DNA of 64,000 bases from Draconibacterium mangrovi_A (GTDB taxonomy: Bacteria > Bacteroidota > Bacteroidia > Bacteroidales > Prolixibacteraceae): positions 1 to 64,000 of the forward strand of contig NZ_JBBIXN010000008.1 in the NCBI RefSeq assembly GCF_037646455.1, written 5' to 3'. The notes under the pieces were generated by a model that was given only the letters and a program-made list of their open reading frames with translations, was not told the origin of the DNA and made no database searches. The translations under genes and the position numbers were made by a program. Below, one piece after another: positions 9,232-17,944 of the stretch (its first letter is position 1; every line of letters starts with the position of its first letter).

Positions 9232-10068
9232 ATGACCGCACCAATAAAGAATGAATCTGTTGTACTATTTGCTAAGTATGAGGAATATTTAAACAAATTT
9301 GTTTCAATAAACCTAAGTCAAGGAATAAAAACCTACAGTCAACCAAGGTTATTGGATGAACAAGAATTTGAGAAGGTCATAATTGAATTATATCATAAAA
9401 GCAGAGAGGAATTATTTTATTGGGAGTTTTGCCCCTTAATTGCATATGAACATACTTTTAACTCGAGAAAAGAAGAATTTTGCTCGAAGTTTCAAGATTC
9501 AACTATTCTCGATTTTATAGAAGAGGAGTCAATGATTATTTCTCGCTCTTTATGGATAAAAGATCCAGATGATACAATTAGAGAAGGAAGACCTGATTTT
9601 GAAAGAGACTGGGTATATTTAGGTTTTAAGCACGATGAATACTATTCTTTACTTCTGACAAATTCCGAACTTGCGGCCAATTTGTATTATTCGCGCAAGA
9701 AGAAACTTGATCTTCTTAAACGCAAAGCGGAAATCATTAAGAATCCAATTAACAACCCGGTTGAAGAACATGTACCGATTGATTTCTCTAATAATTCAAA
9801 AGCAGAAAGAATAGTATTTCTTCACGAACTTGGAATACTGGATTATTTAAAAAACAAAATGGAGTCGGAATTAGGATATTTTAGTGTAAACAAACTCGCA
9901 GAAATGGTTAGTACTTTCACTGATATTCAATACAAAACAGCTCAACCATACTTGAATCCAATATATTCAGATGCAATTCAAAAAAACAATCCACTAACAA
10001 CAGATAATGTTGAAAGAGTTATTAAAAAGCTTAATAGACTTGGATTTGTAAATACAAAATCAAGCTAA
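9232..10068 (+). CDS. uncharacterised mobile-element protein next to the integrase
   Basis: The 278-residue soluble protein starts 8 bases after the integrase stop and is probably co-transcribed. The N-terminal two thirds are rich in aromatic and acidic residues. The C-terminal part, from about residue 195 (AERIVFLHELGILDYL, then LAEMVSTFTDIQYKTAQPYLNPI), resembles a helical region I associate with proteins beside integrases in Bacteroidota elements. I cannot name a function; control of excision or transfer would suit the position but is a guess. Confidence 0.8.
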   Translation: MTAPIKNESVVLFAKYEEYLNKFVSINLSQGIKTYSQPRLLDEQEFEKVIIELYHKSREELFYWEFCPLIAYEHTFNSRKEEFCSKFQDSTILDFIEEESMIISRSLWIKDPDDTIREGRPDFERDWVYLGFKHDEYYSLLLTNSELAANLYYSRKKKLDLLKRKAEIIKNPINNPVEEHVPIDFSNNSKAERIVFLHELGILDYLKNKMESELGYFSVNKLAEMVSTFTDIQYKTAQPYLNPIYSDAIQKNNPLTTDNVERVIKKLNRLGFVNTKSS

Positions 10069-10084
10069 TTATGCATTTTTAGGG

Positions 10085-10120
10085 AATCCCTAATTTTCCC
10101 TCATTAATCCCTAATTTTCC
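10085..10120 (+). repeat. 15-bp direct repeats upstream of the HTH gene (possible operator)
   Basis: AATCCCTAATTTTCC occurs exactly at 10085-10099 and 10106-10120, offset by 21 bases, two helical turns. The pair sits 30 to 65 bases before the start of the small HTH protein. This placement suits autoregulation by that protein or binding of a directionality factor. Confidence 0.5.
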
Positions 10121-10149
10121 TTTGCTCTCATAATTCTAAAACAAAGAAT

Positions 10150-10434
10150 ATGAGAGAAAATTATTTGCAATTTATTCAGGTAACACCAGAACAGCTTCAG
10201 CAAGCTATTATCGATGGTGTAAAAGAACAGTTGGATGAATTAAAAAAGAATTTCCAACTAAAAGAACCAACAGAGTTTTTAACCAGGAATGAAGTCAAGG
10301 ATATGCTAAAGGTGGACTTGACAACCATTTGGAACTATACCAACAAGGGCAAATTAAAAGCCTATGGCATTGGTAATAGAGTGTATTATAAAAGGAATGA
10401 AGTAGAAGCAGCCCTTAAACCATTAAAACACTAA
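10150..10434 (+). CDS. helix-turn-helix, excisionase/MerR-like DNA-binding protein
   Basis: The 94-residue protein has a C-terminal winged-helix of the excisionase type: LTRNEVKDMLKVDLTTIWNY, then a short wing NKGKLKAYGIGNRVYYKRNEVEAAL. The N-terminal half is a predicted coiled coil (QLQQAIIDGVKEQLDELKKNF). Proteins of this shape regulate or direct excision in Bacteroidota integrative elements. Paired 15-bp repeats lie just upstream and could be its sites. A start at 10150 gives the full coiled coil. Confidence 0.85.
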   Translation: MRENYLQFIQVTPEQLQQAIIDGVKEQLDELKKNFQLKEPTEFLTRNEVKDMLKVDLTTIWNYTNKGKLKAYGIGNRVYYKRNEVEAALKPLKH

Positions 10435-10437
10435 GCC

Positions 10438-10722
10438 ATGACTGAATTAGACAAAACAAAGATTGGTATTGGTGAGATGAAAGGTTTTGCCTTTACCCAA
10501 AAGGAAGCTTCTGAAAAGGCTTATGTATATGAAGTTGACATGGGGGAGGATGTGATCTATTATGAAGTCTTTAAAAGACGTATAAACACGAGATTTGAAG
10601 GACAAAAAGTCTCATATCCCACAAGCAAAGGTTTTGGTATTTGGGCTTGGTCGTATCGTAGTTATGATAGAGCAGTTAAGAAGTATAACGAATTAAACAA
10701 AGGAGGTAACAAATGGCACTAA
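10438..10722 (+). CDS. small uncharacterised mobile-element protein
   Basis: The 94-residue protein follows the HTH gene by 3 bases and overlaps the next gene by 10 bases, so the three are probably one transcript. It has a short beta-rich core (AYVYEVDMGEDVIYYEVFKR) and an aromatic stretch, GFGIWAWSYRSYDRAVKKY. I do not recognise it. It ends with the strong ribosome-binding site of its neighbour inside its coding sequence. Confidence 0.72.
   Translation: MTELDKTKIGIGEMKGFAFTQKEASEKAYVYEVDMGEDVIYYEVFKRRINTRFEGQKVSYPTSKGFGIWAWSYRSYDRAVKKYNELNKGGNKWH
10699..10712 (+). promoter_or_regulatory. strong Shine-Dalgarno site before the replication-like gene
   Basis: AAAGGAGGT starts at 10699, 6 bases before the ATG at 10713 and inside the end of the previous gene. 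Such a full anti-SD match is unusual in Bacteroidota, where most genes lack one. It decides the start at 10713. Confidence 0.7.
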
Positions 10723-11123
10723 GAGATCAACCCTATTTCCCGTTGTATGTGCAGGATTTTTTGACTGATGAAAAGTTAATGGAATGTTCTGCAGAAGCAA
10801 CTGGAGTCTGTATTAAAACAATGTGTGTGATGCACAAGTCAAATGAATATGGAAAAATTTGTTTAAAGCCAAAGGACAAGAAATCAGAAGACGCCTTAAC
10901 GAATTTTGCGTCGAAGCTTTCAAAACACTTTCCTTGGGATGTAGCAACAATTAAACAAGGATTAACTGAACTCGTTGATGAGAATGTGATGCAAATTAAC
11001 AGCGATTGTCTTGTTCAGAAAAGAATGGTTGAAGACAACATTGAGAGCTTAAAGAAATCAAAATCCGGGAAAAAAGGTGCAAACGCGCGTTATGCTAAAA
11101 AGAAACCGATTCCTCCTGAGTGA
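10713..11123 (+). CDS. N-terminal domain of a phage/plasmid replication-type protein (Lin1244/DUF4373-like), probably frameshifted
   Basis: The 136 residues begin MALRDQPYFPLYVQDFLTDE and continue through ATGVCIKTMCVMHKSNEYGKI, the pattern of the N-terminal DNA-binding domain found in replisome-organiser-like proteins of Bacteroidota phages and plasmids. The basic KSGKKGANARYAKKK end is where relatives pass into a low-complexity acidic tail. Here the frame stops at 11121, but that tail is encoded just downstream in another frame (11120-11242). The gene may therefore be broken or need a -1 shift. Its role in the island would be DNA binding or replication initiation, by family resemblance only. 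Confidence 0.68.
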   Translation: MALRDQPYFPLYVQDFLTDEKLMECSAEATGVCIKTMCVMHKSNEYGKICLKPKDKKSEDALTNFASKLSKHFPWDVATIKQGLTELVDENVMQINSDCLVQKRMVEDNIESLKKSKSGKKGANARYAKKKPIPPE

Positions 11124-11242
11124 TTTTTGCTATGGCTTTTGCCATGGCAAAACATATAGCAAACTCTGAATATGAATATGAATATGAAAGTGTATTTGAA
11201 TCTGGCTTTGAAAATGAAATTGAAACTGATTTTTTCCTTTAA
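11120..11242 (+). pseudogene. out-of-frame acidic tail of the preceding replication-type gene
   Basis: The -1 frame relative to the preceding gene opens at 11120, exactly where that gene ends, and encodes VIFAMAFAMAKHIANSEYEY and more of an EYEYE-rich acidic tail before TAA at 11240. Such tails follow the basic segment in relatives as I remember them. The DNA contains a short (GAATAT)n run near 11167. One missing or extra base near 11117-11121 would join the frames. Confidence 0.5.
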
Positions 11243-11300
11243 ATAAGAACTATTGTAAAAAAATAAATTCACGTTTTAGGCGACGATTAAACAGCGAATA

Positions 11301-11624
11301 ATGGAAGCAATAAAATACTATTATGCAGTTCGTGAAAATGACAACGAACAAACACAACTGATTTTTAAAGCAAATACTCTATTAGAGGCACGACAAAAAG
11401 CAATGAAAGAATATAAAAACAAATTGCTGTCAAAAGTTAACGGTTCGAGCATTGAAAGAAACACCGCTTTTCCTGTCTGTGTTTATTTGGTGGAAGATAA
11501 CGGGACACGGAAATATTATCCTGTTACAGGCAAAGAAGCACACGAAATGGGAAAAGGCTGGCAGATTGAAAGCAAGGTTATGCAGGAACAGAATCCGTTG
11601 AATGCCTTTTTTGAAAAAGTGTGA
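11301..11624 (+). CDS. small uncharacterised protein
   Basis: The 107-residue soluble protein opens with alternating hydrophobics (MEAIKYYYAVREND), then an Ala/Lys-rich helix (TLLEARQKAMKEYKNKLL) and a beta-like stretch (FPVCVYLVEDNGTRKYYPV). No family is recognised. It is the last gene of the mobile-element core before the cargo; its stop codon lies inside the first copy of the recurrent intergenic element. Confidence 0.65.
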   Translation: MEAIKYYYAVRENDNEQTQLIFKANTLLEARQKAMKEYKNKLLSKVNGSSIERNTAFPVCVYLVEDNGTRKYYPVTGKEAHEMGKGWQIESKVMQEQNPLNAFFEKV

Positions 11625-11705
11625 TACAGGGCTTTTGTGTTATTTGGGTATGATTGGTCATAATCTGAGAGAAGGGCTATAAATGGTTAATATGGGAGGC
11701 AATAA
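11616..11705 (+). repeat. recurrent intergenic element, copy 1
   Basis: The left motif AAAGTGTGATACAGG begins at 11616. The right core, starting AAATGGTTAATATGGGAGG, spans 11681-11705. Both blocks recur at the same relative distance in the copies near 17113 and 17945. The element separates the integrase/replication genes from the first cargo module. Confidence 0.6.
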
Positions 11706-12039
11706 GAGCGTGTTTGATGGCCAGAGGAAAAGACTTACTTCAATGATGTAACACCTCATCATATAAGATCCAAGAATGATTAGATTCATTCCATATTAGT
11801 CCCATTTTGATAAAAGCTAATGTTCAATATTGACTCGTGTAACAATGTTATATACCTTGAAAGTCCCTTAAGCGAATTTCTTGATCCAAACACCAGTCAT
11901 TAAATCACATGGACAAATAATGGGTATTTCTTGTACCCCAATTAAGTGAGCCAGGAAACATTGCTGTTTAGAGCAGGGTGAATGGAATTAATGTGATTAA
12001 TAATAAAAAATAAGTGGTCTAACCTAAAAACGTACAATC
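11706..12039. other. 334-base gene-free stretch
   Basis: No credible coding sequence on either strand. The sequence is AT-rich with frequent stops. I see no clear hairpin with a U-tract and no good TAnnTTTG box close to the next gene, so the promoter of that gene is not identified. Confidence 0.5.
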
Positions 12040-14709
12040 ATGCAAAAATCAGCAATCAAACTCGCAGTATTATTAATGGCTTTGATGCCTGTATTATTTC
12101 TTAATTCCTGTCAGGAAGAACAGGAAATGCAAATTGAAGATGAACTCGTAAATCTCAAAGCAGGTGAATTGGAAGGAGAAATGGTCACCTATTGGGGAGA
12201 AGAAACCTTTACGAGGGAAGATGGGAAACCAAAGGCTGTAACAATGAAAATTGGTAGTGAAGATTTACAGCACTTTGAAGACTGTTTTGTGTTGAAAATA
12301 AAGAATGGTAATGAAGATGGAACGAAAAGGGTTTCAAGTGCATTAGTCAAAGTTGATGGTGAAGAAATTTTTGGGACAAAAGATTTTAATTTAGAAGTAG
12401 GTTGTTTGGAAAAAGAAATTTGTGGATTGACAGAACAATCTGAGATTGAAGTGGAGTTAAGAAGTGAATTTGGAAGTTTTCTTGTTATCTGGATTGATGG
12501 CGAAGTTAAAGAAAATCATGCTTACATAACTCCTAATGGTGGGAGTTTTATTTTTCTCAATGGTAATCTAGAGCTGAAAATTGACAATGGTGCAGTTGAT
12601 GAACCAATATATATTAGTGTACAAGATATATTGCCAGACTTGCCAACAAAATATAGAGATGTTTTAACACATGCTTTTGAATTTTTACCAGATGGTTTCA
12701 AATTCAATAAAGATATAGTAGCAAAATTGAATATTCCTAAGCCCTCAAGTGAGGAAATTATTCCAATTAGCTTTGGTCAATTTTCATTAATTACTGAATG
12801 GATTGTTTGGAATAGATGCAGATACCTAGAGAATGAAAATTCTGTTGAATTCAAAATTAATCACTTCAGTATATGGGGAGGTGTGAATAAGGAAGAATTT
12901 AGAATTAAAGAACAATCAACGCCATATTATTTTTATATTGAAGATTACATTCCCAATGCTGATATGCCTTATGGAATAAATGATGTTAATAGATATCAGA
13001 AAAGAGACATCATCCGTAGTTTTAATAAATGGAATACATATTCACAAAAATTAGGAATTGAATTTAAATACAAACAGGATCAATCATCCCATATAAAAAT
13101 AGATTGCGCTAACAATTCAGAAGCTTTTATAGACTATGACATTGTTGTCTTTAACAACAATTGGGGTGGTAAACTTGTCAAAAAGTTGTTTTATAAAGAA
13201 TGGGCAATTGTTCTAAATAAAAATTATACCAATTGGAGATCAACATTTGGTCTAGTCAGTAATAATTACTCAGGTGGTTTTGATATTGAGAGAGTAGTAA
13301 CCCATGAAATTGGACATATTTTCAGTTTTGGTGAAGAATATGGGTCTTCAAATGATTACAGAAATGAATTTTCAGTTATGGGGGATTTATATTTATCCAG
13401 ACCAATTTCAATTTTCAACTACGACTTAATCCATCTATCTGATTTATACAATTATAATTACAACCACAACAACGCTAATCAAATGTTATCATATCCTAAT
13501 AATCAATCATTTGTTACTTTGAATGATTTTTTTTGTGGGGATTCAAAAGAAGATATTTTGAAGGTTAAAGTAATTGATAGAGCAAATCCCAATGTTGGAA
13601 TTGAGGGAATTACTGTAGTTTATCAGTGCATTGACGATGGCAGAGGTAGTTGGCCATTTGAAAGTGAATTAAACTCTCAACACGGATTGTATAATATTAC
13701 TTCAACGGATAATAATGGAATAGCTTCCTTAAAATATTGGAAACTACCTGATTCTCCAGGACAATATGTTATAAAAGCTAAAGCATGGTTAGAACCTATT
13801 CAATATACAGGAAGTAACGATGAACCTCTGAGAGAGGTAACTTTCACAGTTAATATCAGCAATAATTCAACTGTTAACTGGACTCATAAAAGAGATTTTC
13901 CTGCAGTGGGAATGAGAAGACCACTCTCATTTTCTACTTCAACGAAAGGCTATATTGGGGTTACGGAAACTCATGAATTATGGGAGTATCAACAATCGTC
14001 AGATACGTGGTTGAAAAAAGCTAATATTCCTAATGCAATATGGGGGCACAATGGCTGGGAATCACCAAATTTTGTGGTGGATGATAAGTTTTATGTTGTC
14101 GGATATAATCAACTATGGATGTACAATCCAGATAACAATAGCTGGACAAGGAAGAAAGATTTTCCAATTTATGCCAGCAACTACTATGACAACTATGGCT
14201 TTGGTTTTTCCATTAATGGAATGGGTTATGTTGGATTAGGCGGAAGTGGTAAGTTAGATTTTTATCAATATAATCCAAGTACAAACTCCTGGAAACGAAT
14301 GAATAACCATCCGTGTTTTGCTGATGGAAACAATGGATGTTATATAGATGGAACTGCCACATTCACAATAAACGGGAAAGGTTATGTTACAGGAACTAAT
14401 AGTGGTTTTTGGGAATATAATTCGTATAATGATACATGGACTGAAAAAGCCTATGTTCGTTCCACATATGGACAAGGATTCGCAATAGAAGATAAAGGAT
14501 ACGTGTATAATACTCTCGGTGATTTATATGAATATAGTCCCAATACTAATAATTGGGAATTAATTGGAACCCTTCCGGGTGATAAGATTTGTTATCCAGG
14601 TGGATTTTCACTGAATGGTAAGGGTTACATTGGAGTTGGAACTAAATTTATCAATAATGGCTGTACTACTGAAAACACCAATGATTTTTGGGAATTTAAT
14701 CTTGACTAA
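12040..14709 (+). CDS. large lipoprotein: metalloprotease-like domain plus Kelch repeats
   Basis: The 889-residue protein starts with a lipoprotein signal (VLFLNSC lipobox near residue 24). Residues about 50-290 form a beta-rich region with a ZU5-like look (ITPNGGSFIFLNGNLELKI). A protease-like domain follows, with HEIGH at 422-426, a downstream GEEYG and a later SVMGD that could be a Met-turn. The expected third metzincin ligand position holds Glu, so the exact zinc class is open. Residues about 500-610 look like an Ig/FN3 domain. The last 270 residues are Kelch-like repeats, each with GYV or KGYIGVG then W or WEY. It is probably surface exposed; target unknown. Confidence 0.78.
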   Translation: MQKSAIKLAVLLMALMPVLFLNSCQEEQEMQIEDELVNLKAGELEGEMVTYWGEETFTREDGKPKAVTMKIGSEDLQHFEDCFVLKIKNGNEDGTKRVSSALVKVDGEEIFGTKDFNLEVGCLEKEICGLTEQSEIEVELRSEFGSFLVIWIDGEVKENHAYITPNGGSFIFLNGNLELKIDNGAVDEPIYISVQDILPDLPTKYRDVLTHAFEFLPDGFKFNKDIVAKLNIPKPSSEEIIPISFGQFSLITEWIVWNRCRYLENENSVEFKINHFSIWGGVNKEEFRIKEQSTPYYFYIEDYIPNADMPYGINDVNRYQKRDIIRSFNKWNTYSQKLGIEFKYKQDQSSHIKIDCANNSEAFIDYDIVVFNNNWGGKLVKKLFYKEWAIVLNKNYTNWRSTFGLVSNNYSGGFDIERVVTHEIGHIFSFGEEYGSSNDYRNEFSVMGDLYLSRPISIFNYDLIHLSDLYNYNYNHNNANQMLSYPNNQSFVTLNDFFCGDSKEDILKVKVIDRANPNVGIEGITVVYQCIDDGRGSWPFESELNSQHGLYNITSTDNNGIASLKYWKLPDSPGQYVIKAKAWLEPIQYTGSNDEPLREVTFTVNISNNSTVNWTHKRDFPAVGMRRPLSFSTSTKGYIGVTETHELWEYQQSSDTWLKKANIPNAIWGHNGWESPNFVVDDKFYVVGYNQLWMYNPDNNSWTRKKDFPIYASNYYDNYGFGFSINGMGYVGLGGSGKLDFYQYNPSTNSWKRMNNHPCFADGNNGCYIDGTATFTINGKGYVTGTNSGFWEYNSYNDTWTEKAYVRSTYGQGFAIEDKGYVYNTLGDLYEYSPNTNNWELIGTLPGDKICYPGGFSLNGKGYIGVGTKFINNGCTTENTNDFWEFNLD

Positions 14710-14906
14710 GACGGTATAAATGTTATATGATAGAATTTTTATAAATCCACCTTTTCAGAAATACTATGCCACATACCTGACTAAATTTAAATAAAGTTGA
14801 ATCTGAAGAATTTAATTAGATAGCCTAATCTTGTTCGGCTAATATTCTTATTTGTATGTATGTCATTTTCTAAATCATCGCTAAATTAGACCATCACATT
14901 CTGAAA

Positions 14907-15122
14907 ATGAAATACAAAAGCATACCTGCAGAAGGCAAATATATTGGTGTCCGTCAATACTACAACTATCACATAAATCTATATTTATGGGAAGATGAAT
15001 TTTATGAAGTGTGGTATTTTCGGGAAGAAAACAGAATCGAAAAGATTGAAAAACTGACAGACCAAAAGAACCTTAATTTGTATATTGACTTCGAAATAAG
15101 AACAAATCCAAATACAAGATAA
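14907..15122 (+). CDS. small uncharacterised protein upstream of the Schlafen-like gene
   Basis: The 71-residue protein is rich in aromatic and charged residues (YIGVRQYYNYHINLYLWEDEFYEVWYF broken by acidic turns) and looks like a small beta domain. It ends 4 bases before the next gene, so the two are likely translated together and may form a pair. No family is recognised. Confidence 0.62.
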   Translation: MKYKSIPAEGKYIGVRQYYNYHINLYLWEDEFYEVWYFREENRIEKIEKLTDQKNLNLYIDFEIRTNPNTR

Positions 15123-15126
15123 TGCA

Positions 15127-16047
15127 ATGAAAGAACTCCATAAACTTGATGATTATGACGAAAGTACGATCAAATCATTTATTGAAAATGAAATTGAGGA
15201 ATCTATTAATATTGAGTTTAAGGCAGGTGAGGCTTTAGCAAGAACCGAATCAAAGAAAAAAGAGATTTCAAAAGATGTTTCTGCTTTTGCTAATTCAGAT
15301 GGCGGAATAATTGTCTATGGCATACACGAAGAAAACAATAGAGCTCATTCATTATCCTTTATTAATGGCAATGAATTTAGTAAGGAATGGTTGGAGCAAA
15401 TTATTAGTTCAACAATTCACCGTAGCATCCCTGACCTAAAAATTTACCCAATTCGATTTGATAAAGATATTGAAAGAACGGTATACGTCGTTAAAATCCC
15501 ATCCAGTATTGAAGCCCCACATATTAGTAAGGACAAAAGATTTTACAGGCGTTACAATTTTGAATCTGTACCGATGGAAGAGTATGAGATTCGACAACTA
15601 TATGGAAGAAAAGTCAGATCAAAGTTAAGTTTGGCGGGTTATATCCTTCATTCTGTAGCACCCGATAATGATGATAATAAAATGTTCCATTGTGAAGCCC
15701 ATGTTTACAACGATGGAGAAAAACCCGAAAACGAATATAAAGTAAACGCATACCTCATAAATGCCATCAAGGGAATGAATGTTAGCTGGGAGAAAAATGA
15801 CATTAACAGAAACAATGATTATACAATATTAAAATCAAATAAGGTAAAGGTTTCAACGGTAGGTTTTTCGCCAATATACCAAGACGAAAGGATAAAAGCT
15901 ATTCAATTTAACTTTGAAATCCCATGGGACAGTTTATTAAGTGCTGCTGATCAAATGGAGATAAACTTTGTTTTGTTTTATCCCGGAGGAAAAGACGAAA
16001 TAAAAATAAAACCAGATAGACTCAAAGAAATTCTACTTGAAGATTAA
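15127..16047 (+). CDS. Schlafen/AlbA_2-type putative ATP- or nucleic-acid-binding protein
   Basis: The N-terminal part of this 306-residue protein carries the AlbA_2 (Schlafen-like) signature: INIEFKAGEAL, KEISKDVSAFANSDGGIIVYGI, then VVKIPSSIEAPHISKDKRFYRR. Family members bind nucleic acid or act as regulators or RNases in conflict systems. The C-terminal 130 residues form a beta-rich domain I do not recognise (HCEAHVYNDGEKPENEYKV). It sits between a 71-residue partner and the exported nuclease. The exact activity is unknown. Confidence 0.82.
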   Translation: MKELHKLDDYDESTIKSFIENEIEESINIEFKAGEALARTESKKKEISKDVSAFANSDGGIIVYGIHEENNRAHSLSFINGNEFSKEWLEQIISSTIHRSIPDLKIYPIRFDKDIERTVYVVKIPSSIEAPHISKDKRFYRRYNFESVPMEEYEIRQLYGRKVRSKLSLAGYILHSVAPDNDDNKMFHCEAHVYNDGEKPENEYKVNAYLINAIKGMNVSWEKNDINRNNDYTILKSNKVKVSTVGFSPIYQDERIKAIQFNFEIPWDSLLSAADQMEINFVLFYPGGKDEIKIKPDRLKEILLED

Positions 16048-16057
16048 TGTTTTTCTT

Positions 16058-17101
16058 ATGAAAAAAAGCCGAATTGTTGTTGCCGTCGTAATAGTTTTCT
16101 TATTAAGATATGCTTCATTGTCTTGTGCCCAAGTACCCGAAGGTTACTATGCTTCAGCAACAGGACTAACAGGTGAACAGCTTAAAACAGCTCTGTACAC
16201 TATTATCAAAGGTCAAACAACCTATCCTTATACATCTTCATCAACTGACACATGGGATATATTGAAGGAATCTGACAAGGACACAACAAATTCAGACAAT
16301 GTCATTCTTATCTATTCAGGATGGAGTGTTAACGCTGCACAAGAATACAACAGCGGTAACGGATGGACAAGGGAACACACATGGGCGAAATCACACGGAA
16401 GTTTTGACACAGACGATATCGGAGTTGGAACGGATTTACATAACCTAAAACCATGCGATAATTCAATAAATTCAGCACGTAGTAATAAGGACTTCGATAA
16501 CGGAGGCACTCAATATATTGATGGTGACGGTGCAACGGATTGTTTTTATGATAGTGATTCATGGGAACCACGCGATGAAGTAAAAGGAGATGTTGCGAGA
16601 ATACTATTTTACATGGCCACAAGGTACGAAGGAGAGAACAGAGAGCCAGACTTGGAATTGGTAGATCAAGTAAACACTTTTGATTTAAACGAAACAGGGA
16701 AAGGATATTTTGGTAAACTTTCTACACTATTAGAATGGCATAATACTGACCCAGTGGATAGCTTTGAGATCAGAAGGAATGACGTAATATACAGCTATCA
16801 AAATAACCGCAATCCATTTATAGATCATCCCGAATACGTTGAAAGTATATGGGGAGACGCAACTTCTGCCGTATTGATTAATCAATCTGGGTTCAGAATC
16901 TATCCTAATCCTGCAACAGATTTCATAAATATTGATATTAGTGAACCGGCACATGGGGCAATCTATTCTTTGAGTAGTGAAAAGATAAAGGATTTTGAAG
17001 TTGAACAGAGAGTATCAATTCAATGCCTTAATCCTGGAGTTTATCTATTGCATATTTCTTCTAATAACAAAGTTTACAATTCAAAGCTTATCATTCAGTG
17101 A
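16058..17101 (+). CDS. exported endonuclease I with T9SS sorting domain
   Basis: The His-Me-finger nuclease core of the EndA/NucM family is clear: GWTREHTWAKSHG, then DLHNLKPCDNSINSARSNKDF with the catalytic His and metal-binding Asn. It cuts DNA or RNA without sequence preference. The C-terminal 75 residues (FRIYPNPATDFINIDIS through LLHISSNN) form a type IX secretion type A sorting domain, so the enzyme should reach the surface or medium. An in-frame ATG at 16037 overlaps the previous gene; I prefer 16058 because it begins the signal peptide MKKSRIVVAVVIVFLL. Likely role: nutrient acquisition or attack on extracellular DNA. Confidence 0.9.
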   Translation: MKKSRIVVAVVIVFLLRYASLSCAQVPEGYYASATGLTGEQLKTALYTIIKGQTTYPYTSSSTDTWDILKESDKDTTNSDNVILIYSGWSVNAAQEYNSGNGWTREHTWAKSHGSFDTDDIGVGTDLHNLKPCDNSINSARSNKDFDNGGTQYIDGDGATDCFYDSDSWEPRDEVKGDVARILFYMATRYEGENREPDLELVDQVNTFDLNETGKGYFGKLSTLLEWHNTDPVDSFEIRRNDVIYSYQNNRNPFIDHPEYVESIWGDATSAVLINQSGFRIYPNPATDFINIDISEPAHGAIYSLSSEKIKDFEVEQRVSIQCLNPGVYLLHISSNNKVYNSKLIIQ

Positions 17102-17112
17102 TTGTTTCTGTA

Positions 17113-17203
17113 AAAGTCTGATATGAGGCTTTTAATTTCTCTACAACATGATGTGTCATAAAATTATAGAAAGTGCCTAGTTCGATGATATGGGAGACAA
17201 TGA
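17113..17203 (+). repeat. recurrent intergenic element, copy 2
   Basis: The left motif AAAGTCTGATATGAGGCTTTTA begins at 17113 and the right core, GATGATATGGGAGACAATGA, ends at 17203. The stretch GAAAGTGCC before the right core is also present in the inverted copy at 27104. This copy lies between the nuclease and the TPR-SHOCT gene. Confidence 0.6.
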
Positions 17204-17282
17204 AAGCCAATTTAAAAATGAATTTAGTTGTAAAATCAATCGTTTGTGGTAGTTTTAAAAAACTAATCTTTAAACATAAATC

Positions 17283-17924
17283 ATGGTCATTTTAATCTTA
17301 GCATGGATTGTACTTTCAATTGTTGTTGCATCTCTGGGGAAAGATAAAAAAATCGGTTTTGGGGGACTGCTAGTAATTTGCATATTGTTCAGCCCATTAA
17401 TTGGACTTTTATTTGCTATTGCATCACCGAATATTCAAAAGTATACAGGTGCTGTACTAACACCAGAAGCTACTCAGTTATACAAAAAAGGAATACAGAA
17501 ATTCAATAACAAGAAATATGATGAAGCAACAGAATTACTTAATGAGGCATTAAAATTTAATCCGAAATCTAAGACCATCTTTATAGGTCTTGCAGAATGT
17601 TATTCACGTAAACAAGACAAGGAAAAGACTTTTTATTACATAGATAAAGCAGTAAGAAATGGATTTAACAACTTTAAATACATTCAACAGCAATCCTCGT
17701 TTCAGTTTATCAGAAGGCAATATGGATTCCCAGAATTTGTGAAGAATGGCTATATGAAAAAAGGTATCCATGAAAATGAAGAAACTACAAAAACTCCTGA
17801 ATCTGAAATCAACATCAAACAAACAGATAAGTATTCACAACTTGAGAAACTTGCCGAATTAAAAGAAAAGGGCATTATTAATGAAGAGGAATTTCAAGCG
17901 GAGAAAGCTAAAATTTTGGTTTAA
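17283..17924 (+). CDS. membrane protein with TPR-like and SHOCT domains
   Basis: The 213-residue protein has two N-terminal membrane segments (about residues 1-18 and 24-45). A pair of TPR-like helices follows (ATQLYKKGIQKFNNKKYDEATELLNEALKFNP is the pattern, given in parts: A-x-L-Y-x-x-G then KYDEATELL). The C-terminus is a SHOCT motif (LEKLAELKEKGIINEEEFQA) ending KILV. SHOCT is an oligomerisation or membrane-associated helix pair. This suggests a small inner-membrane scaffold protein; role unknown. It stands alone between two copies of the intergenic element. Confidence 0.78.
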   Translation: MVILILAWIVLSIVVASLGKDKKIGFGGLLVICILFSPLIGLLFAIASPNIQKYTGAVLTPEATQLYKKGIQKFNNKKYDEATELLNEALKFNPKSKTIFIGLAECYSRKQDKEKTFYYIDKAVRNGFNNFKYIQQQSSFQFIRRQYGFPEFVKNGYMKKGIHENEETTKTPESEINIKQTDKYSQLEKLAELKEKGIINEEEFQAEKAKILV

Positions 17925-17944
17925 ATCCACTAATCCCAATTTCA

